Below, one piece after another: positions 1-5,781 of a stretch of DNA of 6,951 bases. Position 1 is the stretch's first letter. The number at the start of each line of letters is the position of its first letter. Position numbers and translations under genes: made by a program. Location of the stretch: the NCBI GenBank assembly GCA_903864555.1, contig CAIPGJ010000601.1, positions 1 to 6,951 on the forward strand, written 5' to 3'. The notes beneath the pieces were generated by a model. The model was given only the letters and a program-made list of their open reading frames with translations. It was not told where the DNA came from and searched no databases. The DNA comes from an uncultured Pseudomonadota bacterium. Lineage in GTDB: Bacteria > Pseudomonadota > Gammaproteobacteria > Burkholderiales > SG8-39.

Positions 1-1141
1 CGCCGATGCAGGCAATCGCCCACCATGAAACAGTTGAAGGTCTGAGCCGATGGGTTCGCAGGGCGCCCAGGAACCAGGTGCCGGCAATGGCGGCGATCAG
101 CAGGAAACCTGTGATCCCGGTCTCCGCCAGCAGATGCAGTGCCAGATTGTGCGGGGACGTCCAGATGCTTCCCTGTGCGTTGAACGAGGGGTCCAGGCCG
201 CTTCTGAAGGCGGCGCCAGGAAATTCTCCGATGCCCACGCCGAACCAGGGGGCCTCAAGGAAGATGGTGATGGCCACTTTCCAGATGCCGATCCTGGGAT
301 CGGGTCCGGTCGGCTGGGTTTGCAGCAACCTTGCCACGCCGCTTTCCACGCCTTCTCCGGTCCAGAATAGCGTGTTGAACCCCGAGGCGAGTACATGGGT
401 GCCCACCATCAGTACTGCGCAGACGAGAGCCGTTCTGCGAAGCTGCCTTGTCTCCGGTGTGGTCACGGAAAGTACAAAGGCGAGCAGGGCTGGCCAGAGG
501 GCGTAGACAATGGCCATGCGCGAGCCGGCAAGTTCAGCCGCATAGGCCAGCACGATGACGCACGCATAGGCAAAAGCGGGTCGGAGCGCACGTCTTGAAA
601 CCAGATAGATGACGCTGATGGCGCCCAGCGCCAGGTAGTTCGAGTACAGGTTGGCCTGGGCAATATTGCCGTACACGCGCCGGCTGTGAAGCTCGGTGAC
701 AAAGTCTTCCAGCCAGGTCGGCCGGCCATGAAACTGTATGACGCCTGCCAGCGCGTTCAGCAAGGCACCGGCGATGAGGCAGGTTGCCAGTGTCCTGACA
801 ACGGCTTCTGCGTCGAGGCGGTGACGCAGTTGTGCACCGAGCCAGACCATGAGTGCGGCGAACAGGACGTAAAGTCCGCCCAGGATCCCCTGCTGCGGGT
901 AGGCCAGTGATGATCCCGCGGCACGCACGGCAACCAGCAGGGCAAAGAGCAAGAGCCACACAAGACCCGCCGGCCTTGTCCGGTTCGAGCGTGGCTGGGT
1001 CAGCAGGCAGAGGCTGGCCGCCACCCCCAGGGTCAAGGCCAGCCATTCGGACTGGAAACTCCAGATCGGTGCCTGGTGATACGGCACGATGAAGGGAAGC
1101 AGGCACAGGCTTCCCGCCAGCATCAGGGCAACGCTGTTCAA
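1..1141 (-). CDS. pglL: PglL/TfpO-like pilin O-oligosaccharyltransferase (Wzy_C family), C-terminus cut by window edge
   Basis: Inner-membrane ligase expected to transfer lipid-linked glycan to Ser/Thr of pilin in the periplasm. The minus-strand frame is open from the start region to base 1, giving 380 codons; family members are usually about 450-600 residues, so the C-terminus is missing. Visible are an N-terminal hydrophobic helix followed by YHQAPIWSFQSEWLAL, typical of PglL-type proteins, several further membrane segments, GNIAQANLYSNYLALG (residues 158-173), and a Wzy_C core: RIGIWKVAI (283-291), then PWFGVGIGEF, then SPHNLALHLLAETG with His331. The start is uncertain. I chose TTG at 1141 (weak GAGAA upstream); ATG at 1123 is the alternative, and the frame stays open further upstream into the terminator. 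It follows the pilin gene on the same strand, separated by the terminator, which suggests low-level expression by read-through. O-antigen ligase or polymerase is the alternative; adjacency to a pilin favours pilin glycosylation. Confidence 0.88.
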   Translation of the reverse strand, partial: MNSVALMLAGSLCLLPFIVPYHQAPIWSFQSEWLALTLGVAASLCLLTQPRSNRTRPAGLVWLLLFALLVAVRAAGSSLAYPQQGILGGLYVLFAALMVWLGAQLRHRLDAEAVVRTLATCLIAGALLNALAGVIQFHGRPTWLEDFVTELHSRRVYGNIAQANLYSNYLALGAISVIYLVSRRALRPAFAYACVIVLAYAAELAGSRMAIVYALWPALLAFVLSVTTPETRQLRRTALVCAVLMVGTHVLASGFNTLFWTGEGVESGVARLLQTQPTGPDPRIGIWKVAITIFLEAPWFGVGIGEFPGAAFRSGLDPSFNAQGSIWTSPHNLALHLLAETGITGFLLIAAIAGTWFLGALRTHRLRPSTVSWWAIACIG

Positions 1142-1169
1142 GCGGGTCTGTTCTCGGGGGTTGAAAAAC

Positions 1170-1196
1170 AAAAGGCCCGCTAGCGGCGGGCCTTTT
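1170..1196 (-). terminator. Intrinsic terminator of the pilin gene
   Basis: An 11-bp perfect inverted repeat (AAAAGGCCCGC at 1170-1180, GCGGGCCTTTT at 1186-1196) with a 5-base loop lies about 17 bases after the pilin stop codon. Read on the minus strand, the GC-rich stem ends in TTTT, followed by GTTTTTC, so the U-tract is in the correct orientation to stop transcripts of the pilin. Because the downstream ligase is on the same strand and has no obvious promoter of its own, the hairpin probably lets only a fraction of polymerase through. Confidence 0.92.
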
Positions 1197-1213
1197 GCAT
1201 GGCGCGGGTGTGC

Positions 1214-1918
1214 TTACAGGTTCTTGCAGAGCAGATACTGGTTGGTACCTGTTTCGGCATAGGCCGTGGTCGAATTGGCGTTGACATCGGCGACTGTCGG
1301 GTTGGGGCCGTCCTGCCTGGAGCCGCGCACCTGGCCGGTGCCGTTGGCGCCGTCATCCATCTGGGTGTCGACCGCAATGGCAATCTTGTCCGGCAGGTTG
1401 CTGCTGCAGATGATGTTCGACGTGAAGCCCAGGCCGCTGGTCTGCACGCCCATGATGCCGTTGGCGGCATTGGAGGGCTGTTGTCCGGCTGAGATGCCGG
1501 TGGTCGCGCCTGCGACGAAACCAGCCAGCCGCAGATGCCACCAGAACAGGTTGGATTCCTGGGCTGCAGTGGATGCGGCGGTCAGCACGTTGTTGTAGAG
1601 TCCGTTGATCTGGCCATTGCCGTTCTGGGAGGTGTCTTGGGCGGGCGCTCCAGCCCAGCGGGGATTGGCATTCAGGTCATCGCCCGGAAGTGCGCGATAG
1701 CGATCCTGATAGGAATTGACGGCAGCGGTGATGCCGTTGAAGTCATTGACGATGTTCTTGATCTTGGCCTGGGTGATCATTTCCTGGCCCTTCAGAATGC
1801 CGCCCAGCAGCAATCCGATGATGACCAGCACGATGGCGATTTCCACCAGCGTGAAGCCCGCCTGGCCCGCTGGGGTCCGGATCCCGCTCTGGGGCAGGTA
1901 AAGGCGCGTTGATTTCAT
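1214..1918 (-). CDS. Type IV pilin-like prepilin (class III signal peptide), likely glycosylated
   Basis: A 234-residue prepilin. Residues 1-21 form a charged leader ending in Gly21, followed by FTLVEIAIVLVIIGLLLGG: the prepilin peptidase site with Phe at +1 and Glu at +5, and the hydrophobic N-terminal helix that anchors the subunit before assembly. PilD-like peptidase should cut after Gly21 and methylate Phe22, leaving 213 residues. The globular part has YRALPGDDLNANPRW (70-88), ESNLFWWHLRLAG (121-133), and two cysteines (171 and 231) that could close a large C-terminal disulfide loop. It is rich in Asn, Ser, Thr and Gly, including NSTTAYAETGTN near the end, compatible with O-glycosylation. 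An upstream in-frame ATG at 1933 exists, but 1918 has GGAGGAACC directly before it. Likely a fibre-forming pilin; a minor pilin or type II pseudopilin is possible. The leader is longer than the classic 6-7 residues. The adjacent ligase and sigma-54 promoter support a pilin role. Confidence 0.92.
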   Translation of the reverse strand: MKSTRLYLPQSGIRTPAGQAGFTLVEIAIVLVIIGLLLGGILKGQEMITQAKIKNIVNDFNGITAAVNSYQDRYRALPGDDLNANPRWAGAPAQDTSQNGNGQINGLYNNVLTAASTAAQESNLFWWHLRLAGFVAGATTGISAGQQPSNAANGIMGVQTSGLGFTSNIICSSNLPDKIAIAVDTQMDDGANGTGQVRGSRQDGPNPTVADVNANSTTAYAETGTNQYLLCKNL

Positions 1919-1927
1919 GGTTCCTCC
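1919..1927 (-). promoter_or_regulatory. Shine-Dalgarno that fixes the pilin start
   Basis: GGAGGAA followed by CC and then ATG at 1918. No comparable purine run precedes the alternative in-frame ATG at 1933, which is itself five codons upstream and has this site inside its reading frame. This supports the shorter prepilin. Confidence 0.8.
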
Positions 1928-1965
1928 GCTCATGGCGTCAAAATGAAAAGATGGACGACAAACAA

Positions 1966-1980
1966 TGCAAGATCGGTGCC
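1966..1980 (-). promoter_or_regulatory. Sigma-54 (RpoN) -24/-12 promoter of the pilin gene
   Basis: On the minus strand, GGCAC, five bases (CGATC), TTGCA. This matches the RpoN consensus GGCAC-N5-TTGC at every core position, with GG and GC separated by the canonical 10 bases. The transcription start would fall near 1955, leaving a leader of roughly 36 bases before ATG 1918. RpoN promoters need an AAA+ activator; for pilins in Pseudomonas this is PilR with the kinase PilS. No such activator gene lies in this window. Confidence 0.82.
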
Positions 1981-1982
1981 TG

Positions 1983-2121
1983 ACAGGGATTTTTCGAAAT
2001 TGGACCGATACACCTCAAAAACTGCGCGATGTTTCTCGAATAATGGCTTGTTTTTAATAAAAATCGAGGTTTTCCTGCACGGGCCTTACTCAGTACCCCT
2101 GCGGCACTTGTTGGCAATCCG
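1983..2121 (-). promoter_or_regulatory. Upstream activating region of the pilin promoter (AT-rich)
   Basis: The stretch between the permease-operon stop and the sigma-54 promoter has no gene. It contains a markedly AT-rich patch around 2048-2066 (minus-strand core GATTTTTATTAAAAAC, a near-palindrome) about 95-110 bases upstream of the predicted transcription start. That is where enhancer-binding sites or an IHF bend usually sit for sigma-54 promoters. I see no convincing match to a full IHF or PilR site; the role is inferred from position and composition. Confidence 0.35.
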
Positions 2122-2877
2122 TCACTTTTGTCGAGATGCCGACGGCATACCGAGTTCGGAAGGCTGTTTCTCCGCTTTCAAGCGAGCTTCAATTTGCTTC
2201 ATCCGCTCTTCCAGAAACCGCAATTCTCCCGGCTCGGTAATCTGACCGCTGGCCACGAAACCGCCAATCATGACCTGCGCCGCCTCCAGTTCGTTCATGT
2301 CCTCCAGGATGAAGGCTTGCATTTGCCGTGCCCACAGGGGTACCTGTGGGCCGCGTGCATGTTGCTGTATGGCGGCGGCATAGCGGCGGGCCAGTTCCAG
2401 GTCGTGCAGACCATGTTTCGCGATGCTGGCAGCATGAGCCAGCCACACCCAGCGATGCTCGGGATCCTTGAGGAACTCTTCATCAACGAAATCCAGCATC
2501 AGGCGGGTCTTGGCCGCATCGGGGGTCTCTGCGTAGACGCGGCTTGCGGCATGCAGCGGATATTGCCCACCGGGGTCCAGTGCCAGTATGCGGCTGAGCC
2601 ATGCGGTCAGCCTGCCGTAGTCCAGTGCCTGGAAATGAATGGGATTGTCGGCCCTGAAGTCGAATGACTGCAGGTGCAGCATCAGCAGCTTGGCCAGCGG
2701 GATGGGTTCGCCCAGCGCGGCAAGCCGGAGCGTGGTGGAAGACGGTGGGGCGTCCAGATCATGTGCTTCTGCGCCTGCGCCGGGCCTCGCCAGACGCAAG
2801 CTGCATTGCACGGCAAGGGCCACCACCAGGGTGACCATCACCAGCCGGGGGACGTCCGCCAGTGGCCGTTCCTTCAT
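2122..2877 (-). CDS. Membrane-anchored helical (TPR-like) partner protein of the ABC permease
   Basis: 251 residues from ATG 2877. One N-terminal membrane segment (about residues 11-29) is followed by a soluble, probably periplasmic domain rich in alternating helices: LRLAALGEPIPLAKLLMLHL (50-69), ALDYGRLTAWLSRILALDP (84-102), a repeat-like series (HRWVWLAHAASIAKHGLHDL, 141-160; LELARRYAAAI, 160-170; FILEDMNELEAAQVMIGG, 189-206), and a charged C-terminal helix (218-236) that could form a coiled coil. The pattern resembles TPR-type solenoids, but no repeat is clean enough to be certain. I recognise it only as a hypothetical protein of the sort found beside ABC-2 permeases in betaproteobacteria. 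The upstream permease stop (2881-2879) is one base from this ATG, so translation is likely coupled. An in-frame TTG at 2904 would add nine residues, but the juxtaposed ATG is preferred. Function unknown; a scaffold or adaptor for the transporter is inference. Confidence 0.82.
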   Translation of the reverse strand: MKERPLADVPRLVMVTLVVALAVQCSLRLARPGAGAEAHDLDAPPSSTTLRLAALGEPIPLAKLLMLHLQSFDFRADNPIHFQALDYGRLTAWLSRILALDPGGQYPLHAASRVYAETPDAAKTRLMLDFVDEEFLKDPEHRWVWLAHAASIAKHGLHDLELARRYAAAIQQHARGPQVPLWARQMQAFILEDMNELEAAQVMIGGFVASGQITEPGELRFLEERMKQIEARLKAEKQPSELGMPSASRQK

Positions 2878-2878
2878 G

Positions 2879-3640
2879 TCAGTAACTTTTTCGGTACAGG
2901 TCAAACAGGGACGCCGCCGAGAGCAGCACCAGATAGACCAGCACCTCCAGCGCGAGGCTCAGCAGATGGGCAATGTCCGGCGGGGTGATCAGCCATGCCG
3001 ATGCGGTCATGCGGTCCAGGGCAGGCAGCAGCAATGCAATGAGGTTGACGGCGCCAGCCATGATCTGGTCGGCGAGCGAGGGCTGGTTGGCGACGGATGC
3101 CGCCGCAATGTACTGCAAGGCCTGTATCGATCGGGCCAGCACGTAGAAACCTGTCACGGCCGATATGGCGGCCACCGGGCCTGCGAAGGTCAATGTGCAG
3201 AACAGGCTCAGGGCAGTGACGATGGCAAGCTCGCCAAGGAGCGAGGCAGTCCATGCCGGCAAGCCTTGTTGTTGCAGCAGCCACAGGGGCAGGCTCAGCG
3301 CCACGCCGGTGCAGCAGGCGATGAACAGGAAACCGGCCAGCTTGCCGCAGAAATAGGCCCACCGGGGCACGGGCTGTGAAAGCAACAGGTCCGTGAACTT
3401 GTCGTTGGCTTCGCGTGTCATGCTGGTGATGACGAAATTTGCGGTAATGAACACGGCTGCGATGCGCAACAGTGCGGCCAGCACGGTTGCGCTGATCTGC
3501 GATGCCTCTATGATGGATACCTCAGCCAGAAACTGCGAGAGCAGGAACGCCGCCAGCGCCACCAGCATCACCAGCCAGGGCAGGCGCGCTCGCAGGCCCT
3601 CCAGTGCGGTCAGGCGGGCAAGGGCAATCACGAAAGGCAT
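2879..3640 (-). CDS. ABC-2 type transporter permease subunit
   Basis: 253 residues with six or seven membrane segments (about 21-38, 51-72, 98-120, 137-154, 158-175, 196-212, 230-248). The cytoplasmic loop after the second segment, REANDKFTDLLLSQPVPRW (76-94), carries the typical ABC-2/NosY-like pattern (a charged stretch, then LLSxPVxR, then a Gly-Lys-Leu entry into the next helix), which is the coupling region to the ATPase. It would form the membrane pore of an exporter; the substrate is unknown. The start ATG at 3640 is fixed by an upstream in-frame TGA, but no Shine-Dalgarno precedes it. No ATP-binding gene is adjacent: upstream lies a 281-base intergenic region and a divergent kinase. 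The ATPase must be encoded elsewhere or has been lost. The stop is one base before the next gene, so the two form an operon. Confidence 0.85.
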   Translation of the reverse strand: MPFVIALARLTALEGLRARLPWLVMLVALAAFLLSQFLAEVSIIEASQISATVLAALLRIAAVFITANFVITSMTREANDKFTDLLLSQPVPRWAYFCGKLAGFLFIACCTGVALSLPLWLLQQQGLPAWTASLLGELAIVTALSLFCTLTFAGPVAAISAVTGFYVLARSIQALQYIAAASVANQPSLADQIMAGAVNLIALLLPALDRMTASAWLITPPDIAHLLSLALEVLVYLVLLSAASLFDLYRKSY

Positions 3641-3861
3641 CGTTGTCGGGCTATCGTCAGTTGTTCATTCCGGCGCCATGGGATGGCACGGATCATGCGT
3701 TCACGAAACTGGGCAAGCGTATAGGCTAGGTCTGCATGACGCAAGCCGAAAATCCCGGGTGCAACTACACGCAGTTGCGAAATAATAATCATGGGGAGCC
3801 ATACCTCCCTTTTGAACATCCTGTCAGGGGTGCGCTGAACAAGCTGTTTTTCAGGGCGCAT
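3628..3861 (-). CDS. Doubtful small reading frame upstream of the permease
   Basis: An open frame of 77 codons that ends 13 bases inside the permease start. Its first ATG has no Shine-Dalgarno. An internal ATG at 3792 has GGGAGG upstream at a rather long spacing of 11 bases; this would give a basic 54-residue peptide beginning MIIISQLRVV. I recognise no domain, and the composition (many Arg, Gln, Ala) looks like chance coding. The only argument in favour is that the permease lacks its own ribosome binding site, so translation through an overlapping upstream frame could deliver ribosomes to it. It may equally be non-coding leader. Confidence 0.18.
   Translation of the reverse strand: MRPEKQLVQRTPDRMFKREVWLPMIIISQLRVVAPGIFGLRHADLAYTLAQFRERMIRAIPWRRNEQLTIARQRCLS
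3718..3744 (-). promoter_or_regulatory. Possible sigma-70 promoter for the permease operon
   Basis: On the minus strand, TTGCGT (3744-3739) and TATACG (3723-3718) are separated by 15 bases, shorter than the optimal 17. Transcription would start near 3710, giving a leader of about 70 bases before ATG 3640. It is the best candidate in the divergent region but weak. Confidence 0.2.
3794..3809 (-). other. Small hairpin covering the GGGAGG of the permease leader
   Basis: GGGAG (3794-3798) and CTCCC (3805-3809) pair across a 6-base loop. On the minus strand the left arm contains the only GGGAGG purine run in this leader, so if transcribed, the hairpin would mask it. The stem is only 5 bp, so significance is uncertain. 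Confidence 0.3.
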
Positions 3862-3921
3862 TCACAGGCGTGACGGGGAGGTTTTCCCGGGTTTTTCAGA
3901 GTTTCCTTAGAGATCTTCTTC

Positions 3922-5631
3922 ATGCAAGCTGACTTCCTGCTCCGTATCCCCCGCAAGTTCATCACGCACTACTGGCGCGTGCTGTTCCTGTTGATGCTGA
4001 TCCTGCTGCATGTGGCGGCGTTGCGTGGGGCTGCAGACTTCTGGACCCGTGCCCTCATGCTGGCCCATTTCGGGCTGTTCATCACCTGGCAGCCCTTCAT
4101 GCGGGGGGAGCGGCACCTCAATGTGGCCCAGGTTGCGGGCATCATGGTGGTGTCTCTGGGGATACTGTTCTTCTTCAACTGGTGGTTACTGGCCCTGTGG
4201 ATCAGTGTGCTGGCCGGCATCGTGGGGGGGAAGGTGTTCCTGTTTCAGGCCCCTGGATTGCGCCGGTTCTATCTGGTGGTGCTGATGTATCTGGCGACGC
4301 TGCTGCTCATATGGGTGGTTCCGAGCGGTGTGGCGCCAGCACTGCTTCGTGCGGACGTAAGGCTGGTCGCCGAGTATGGATTGCCCTTGCTGTTTGCGGT
4401 CATGGTGGTCATCCCGGTTGAACCCGATTCGGCCGAAACACCCCAGATCATCGATTTCTTCTATGCCGCCCTGCTGTTCCTGATGCTGGTGGTGCTGGTG
4501 CTGGGGGCATTTGCCTTCATGGAGATCGGGCAACTCGAGTATGTGGTTGCGCTGATGTACAGCCTGCTGATGATCGCTGGTGTGCTGCTCCTTTTGTCCA
4601 TCGTCTGGAATCCGCGCGCCGGCTTCTCCGGGTTATCGATGTATTTTTCACGCTATCTGTTGTCGATAGGCATGCCTTTCGAACAGTGGCTGTATTTCCT
4701 TGCGGAGCTGTCGCAGCTTGAGTCCAAGCCGGAGCGGTTCATGAGCGAGGCGACCAAGGGTCTGGCCCGGTTGCCCTGGGTTGCAGGCGGTTACTGGCAG
4801 GCGGGCGATGAATCCGGCGAGTTTGGCCAGACTGCGCGAACCTCTGTCGAGTACGTCAATCAGGAGTTGCATCTGCGTGTTTACACCCGACAGGTGCTGA
4901 GCCCTTCGCTTGAATGGCATTTCCAGCTCCTTGGGCAATTGCTCGGTGAGTTCTATGTCGCAAAAGTCCGGGAACAGAAACTGCAACAGCAGACCTATGT
5001 CCAGGCTGTTCACGAGACCGGCGCCCGGGTGACCCATGACGTGAAGAACCTGCTGCAGTCGCTCAATGTGCTGTGTGCGGCGGCAGAGCGGGACACGGGG
5101 GATCCTGCCGAACTGAACCAGCTGATGAAGCGTCAGTTGCCGGTCGTCACGCAGCGGCTGCAGCAAACCATCGAGCGATTCCAGAAGCCGCAGGCCGAAA
5201 GTGGTCGCTTCATCAAGGCCGGCGTCTGGTGGGACGGCGTGCAGAAGGCGTATTTCAACCGTGATATCGATTTTTCGGTCGAGCAGCTCAATCCCGACCT
5301 GCTGGTGCCCAAAGAGTTGTTCGACAGCGCAGCGGATAATCTCATCCAGAACGCATTGCGCAAGCGCAAGCTGGAGCCCGCGGTCAGGATCAGGGTGGCA
5401 TTCGGGTTCGGCGATGCCGTGGCCTTGCGTGTGAGGGATACCGGGGCGGCCGTTGCGCATGAAGTCATCAAGGGCTTGCTGAGGGCGCCGGTGCACTCCG
5501 AAAGCGGTTTTGGCATCGGCTTGTATCAGGCGGCAAAGCTGGCCGAGGCCTCAGGCTATTCCCTCCAGTTGACGGAGAACCAGCCCGGTGGGGTCGAGTT
5601 TACCTTGCGCAGCCAGGCAAGCTGGCGCTGA
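3922..5631 (+). CDS. Polytopic membrane sensor histidine kinase with GAF-like domain and HDxKN phosphoacceptor motif
   Basis: 569 residues. The first about 229 are strongly hydrophobic with roughly eight membrane segments (about 18-34, 44-58, 70-86, 88-108, 116-133, 152-166, 178-199, 207-228). Residues 250-350 look like a GAF-type sensor fold (PFEQWLYFLAELSQLESKP onward), then a coiled linker. The phosphoacceptor region is THDVKNLLQSL with His372. The ATPase domain has an N-box (ADNLIQNALRKRK, Asn473 and Asn477), a G1 box reading RDTGAA (Asp506, Gly508; the usual second Gly is Ala510), and a G2 box GFGIGLYQA (529-537). The architecture recalls PrsK-type kinases (membrane, GAF, HDLKN, HATPase) associated with PEP-CTERM and exopolysaccharide control. 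No response regulator is adjacent. The start at 3922 has only a weak purine stretch upstream (AGAG), but the first membrane helix begins soon after, so it fits. It is transcribed divergently from the permease operon. Signal unknown. Confidence 0.88.
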   Translation: MQADFLLRIPRKFITHYWRVLFLLMLILLHVAALRGAADFWTRALMLAHFGLFITWQPFMRGERHLNVAQVAGIMVVSLGILFFFNWWLLALWISVLAGIVGGKVFLFQAPGLRRFYLVVLMYLATLLLIWVVPSGVAPALLRADVRLVAEYGLPLLFAVMVVIPVEPDSAETPQIIDFFYAALLFLMLVVLVLGAFAFMEIGQLEYVVALMYSLLMIAGVLLLLSIVWNPRAGFSGLSMYFSRYLLSIGMPFEQWLYFLAELSQLESKPERFMSEATKGLARLPWVAGGYWQAGDESGEFGQTARTSVEYVNQELHLRVYTRQVLSPSLEWHFQLLGQLLGEFYVAKVREQKLQQQTYVQAVHETGARVTHDVKNLLQSLNVLCAAAERDTGDPAELNQLMKRQLPVVTQRLQQTIERFQKPQAESGRFIKAGVWWDGVQKAYFNRDIDFSVEQLNPDLLVPKELFDSAADNLIQNALRKRKLEPAVRIRVAFGFGDAVALRVRDTGAAVAHEVIKGLLRAPVHSESGFGIGLYQAAKLAEASGYSLQLTENQPGGVEFTLRSQASWR

Positions 5632-5635
5632 CCTC

Positions 5636-5666
5636 ACCGGCTCATGCAGAAGCCGGTTTATGAGCC
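5636..5666. repeat. Overlapping inverted repeats (alternative hairpins) after the kinase gene
   Basis: ACCGGCT (5636-5642) pairs with AGCCGGT (5651-5657) across 8 bases, while GGCTCAT (5639-5645) pairs with ATGAGCC (5660-5666). Both use the same GGCT, so the two hairpins exclude each other. They lie just after the kinase stop codon and no strong T-run follows. They may act as a weak or bidirectional terminator between the convergent genes. Confidence 0.55.
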
Positions 5667-5668
5667 TC

Positions 5669-5719
5669 AGGAAACACTGATTAAGCTTTCATGTTGAGGA
5701 AGCGTGGATAGTGTTTCCT
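5669..5719. repeat. Long-loop inverted repeat in the convergent spacer
   Basis: AGGAAACACT (5669-5678) and AGTGTTTCCT (5710-5719) are perfect 10-bp inverted arms around a 31-base loop that contains AAGCTT. It sits in the non-coding spacer between the kinase and the convergent membrane-protein gene. The loop is long for an intrinsic terminator and there is no U-tract, so its role is unclear. Confidence 0.55.
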
Positions 5720-5781
5720 CTGAAGTGGGGGAACTACAAGGGTGCAGTTACGAAGATGCGCCCACTTGTTCAGTCCATCCC

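Noticed and set aside
1063..1075. Exact 13-base copy (AGATCGGTGCCTG) of part of the pilin promoter inside the ligase gene
   Set aside because: It encodes the conserved QAPIW segment and lacks the TTGC half of a sigma-54 promoter; a 13-base match by chance is not surprising in a window of this size.
534..1106. Long open frame opposite-phase to the ligase (190 codons)
   Set aside because: Its translation is Arg/Pro/Gly-rich without hydrophobic pattern, while the adjacent phase of the same strand gives a clear Wzy_C membrane protein running through the whole region.
2136..2148. Near-perfect 13-base palindrome ATGCCG-A-CGGCAT
   Set aside because: It lies within the last codons of the TPR-like gene and has no usable loop; most likely a coincidence of coding sequence.
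2639..3379. Plus-strand open frame of 246 codons
   Set aside because: Antisense shadow of the permease and its partner; Gln/Arg/Gly-rich low-complexity translation.
3874..3897. Terminator-like CGGGGA/TTCCCG hairpin followed by a T-run on the plus strand just before the kinase
   Set aside because: The stem is short and has a mismatch, and no plus-strand gene lies upstream that would need a terminator.
3846..3899. Direct repeat GTTTTTCAG at 3846-3854 and 3891-3899
   Set aside because: Only 9 bases, low complexity, two copies; no further copies nearby to suggest operators or an array.
4648..5496. Minus-strand open frame of 282 codons antisense to the kinase
   Set aside because: Mirror of the kinase codon bias; the plus-strand frame contains all kinase motifs in order, leaving no room for a second real gene.
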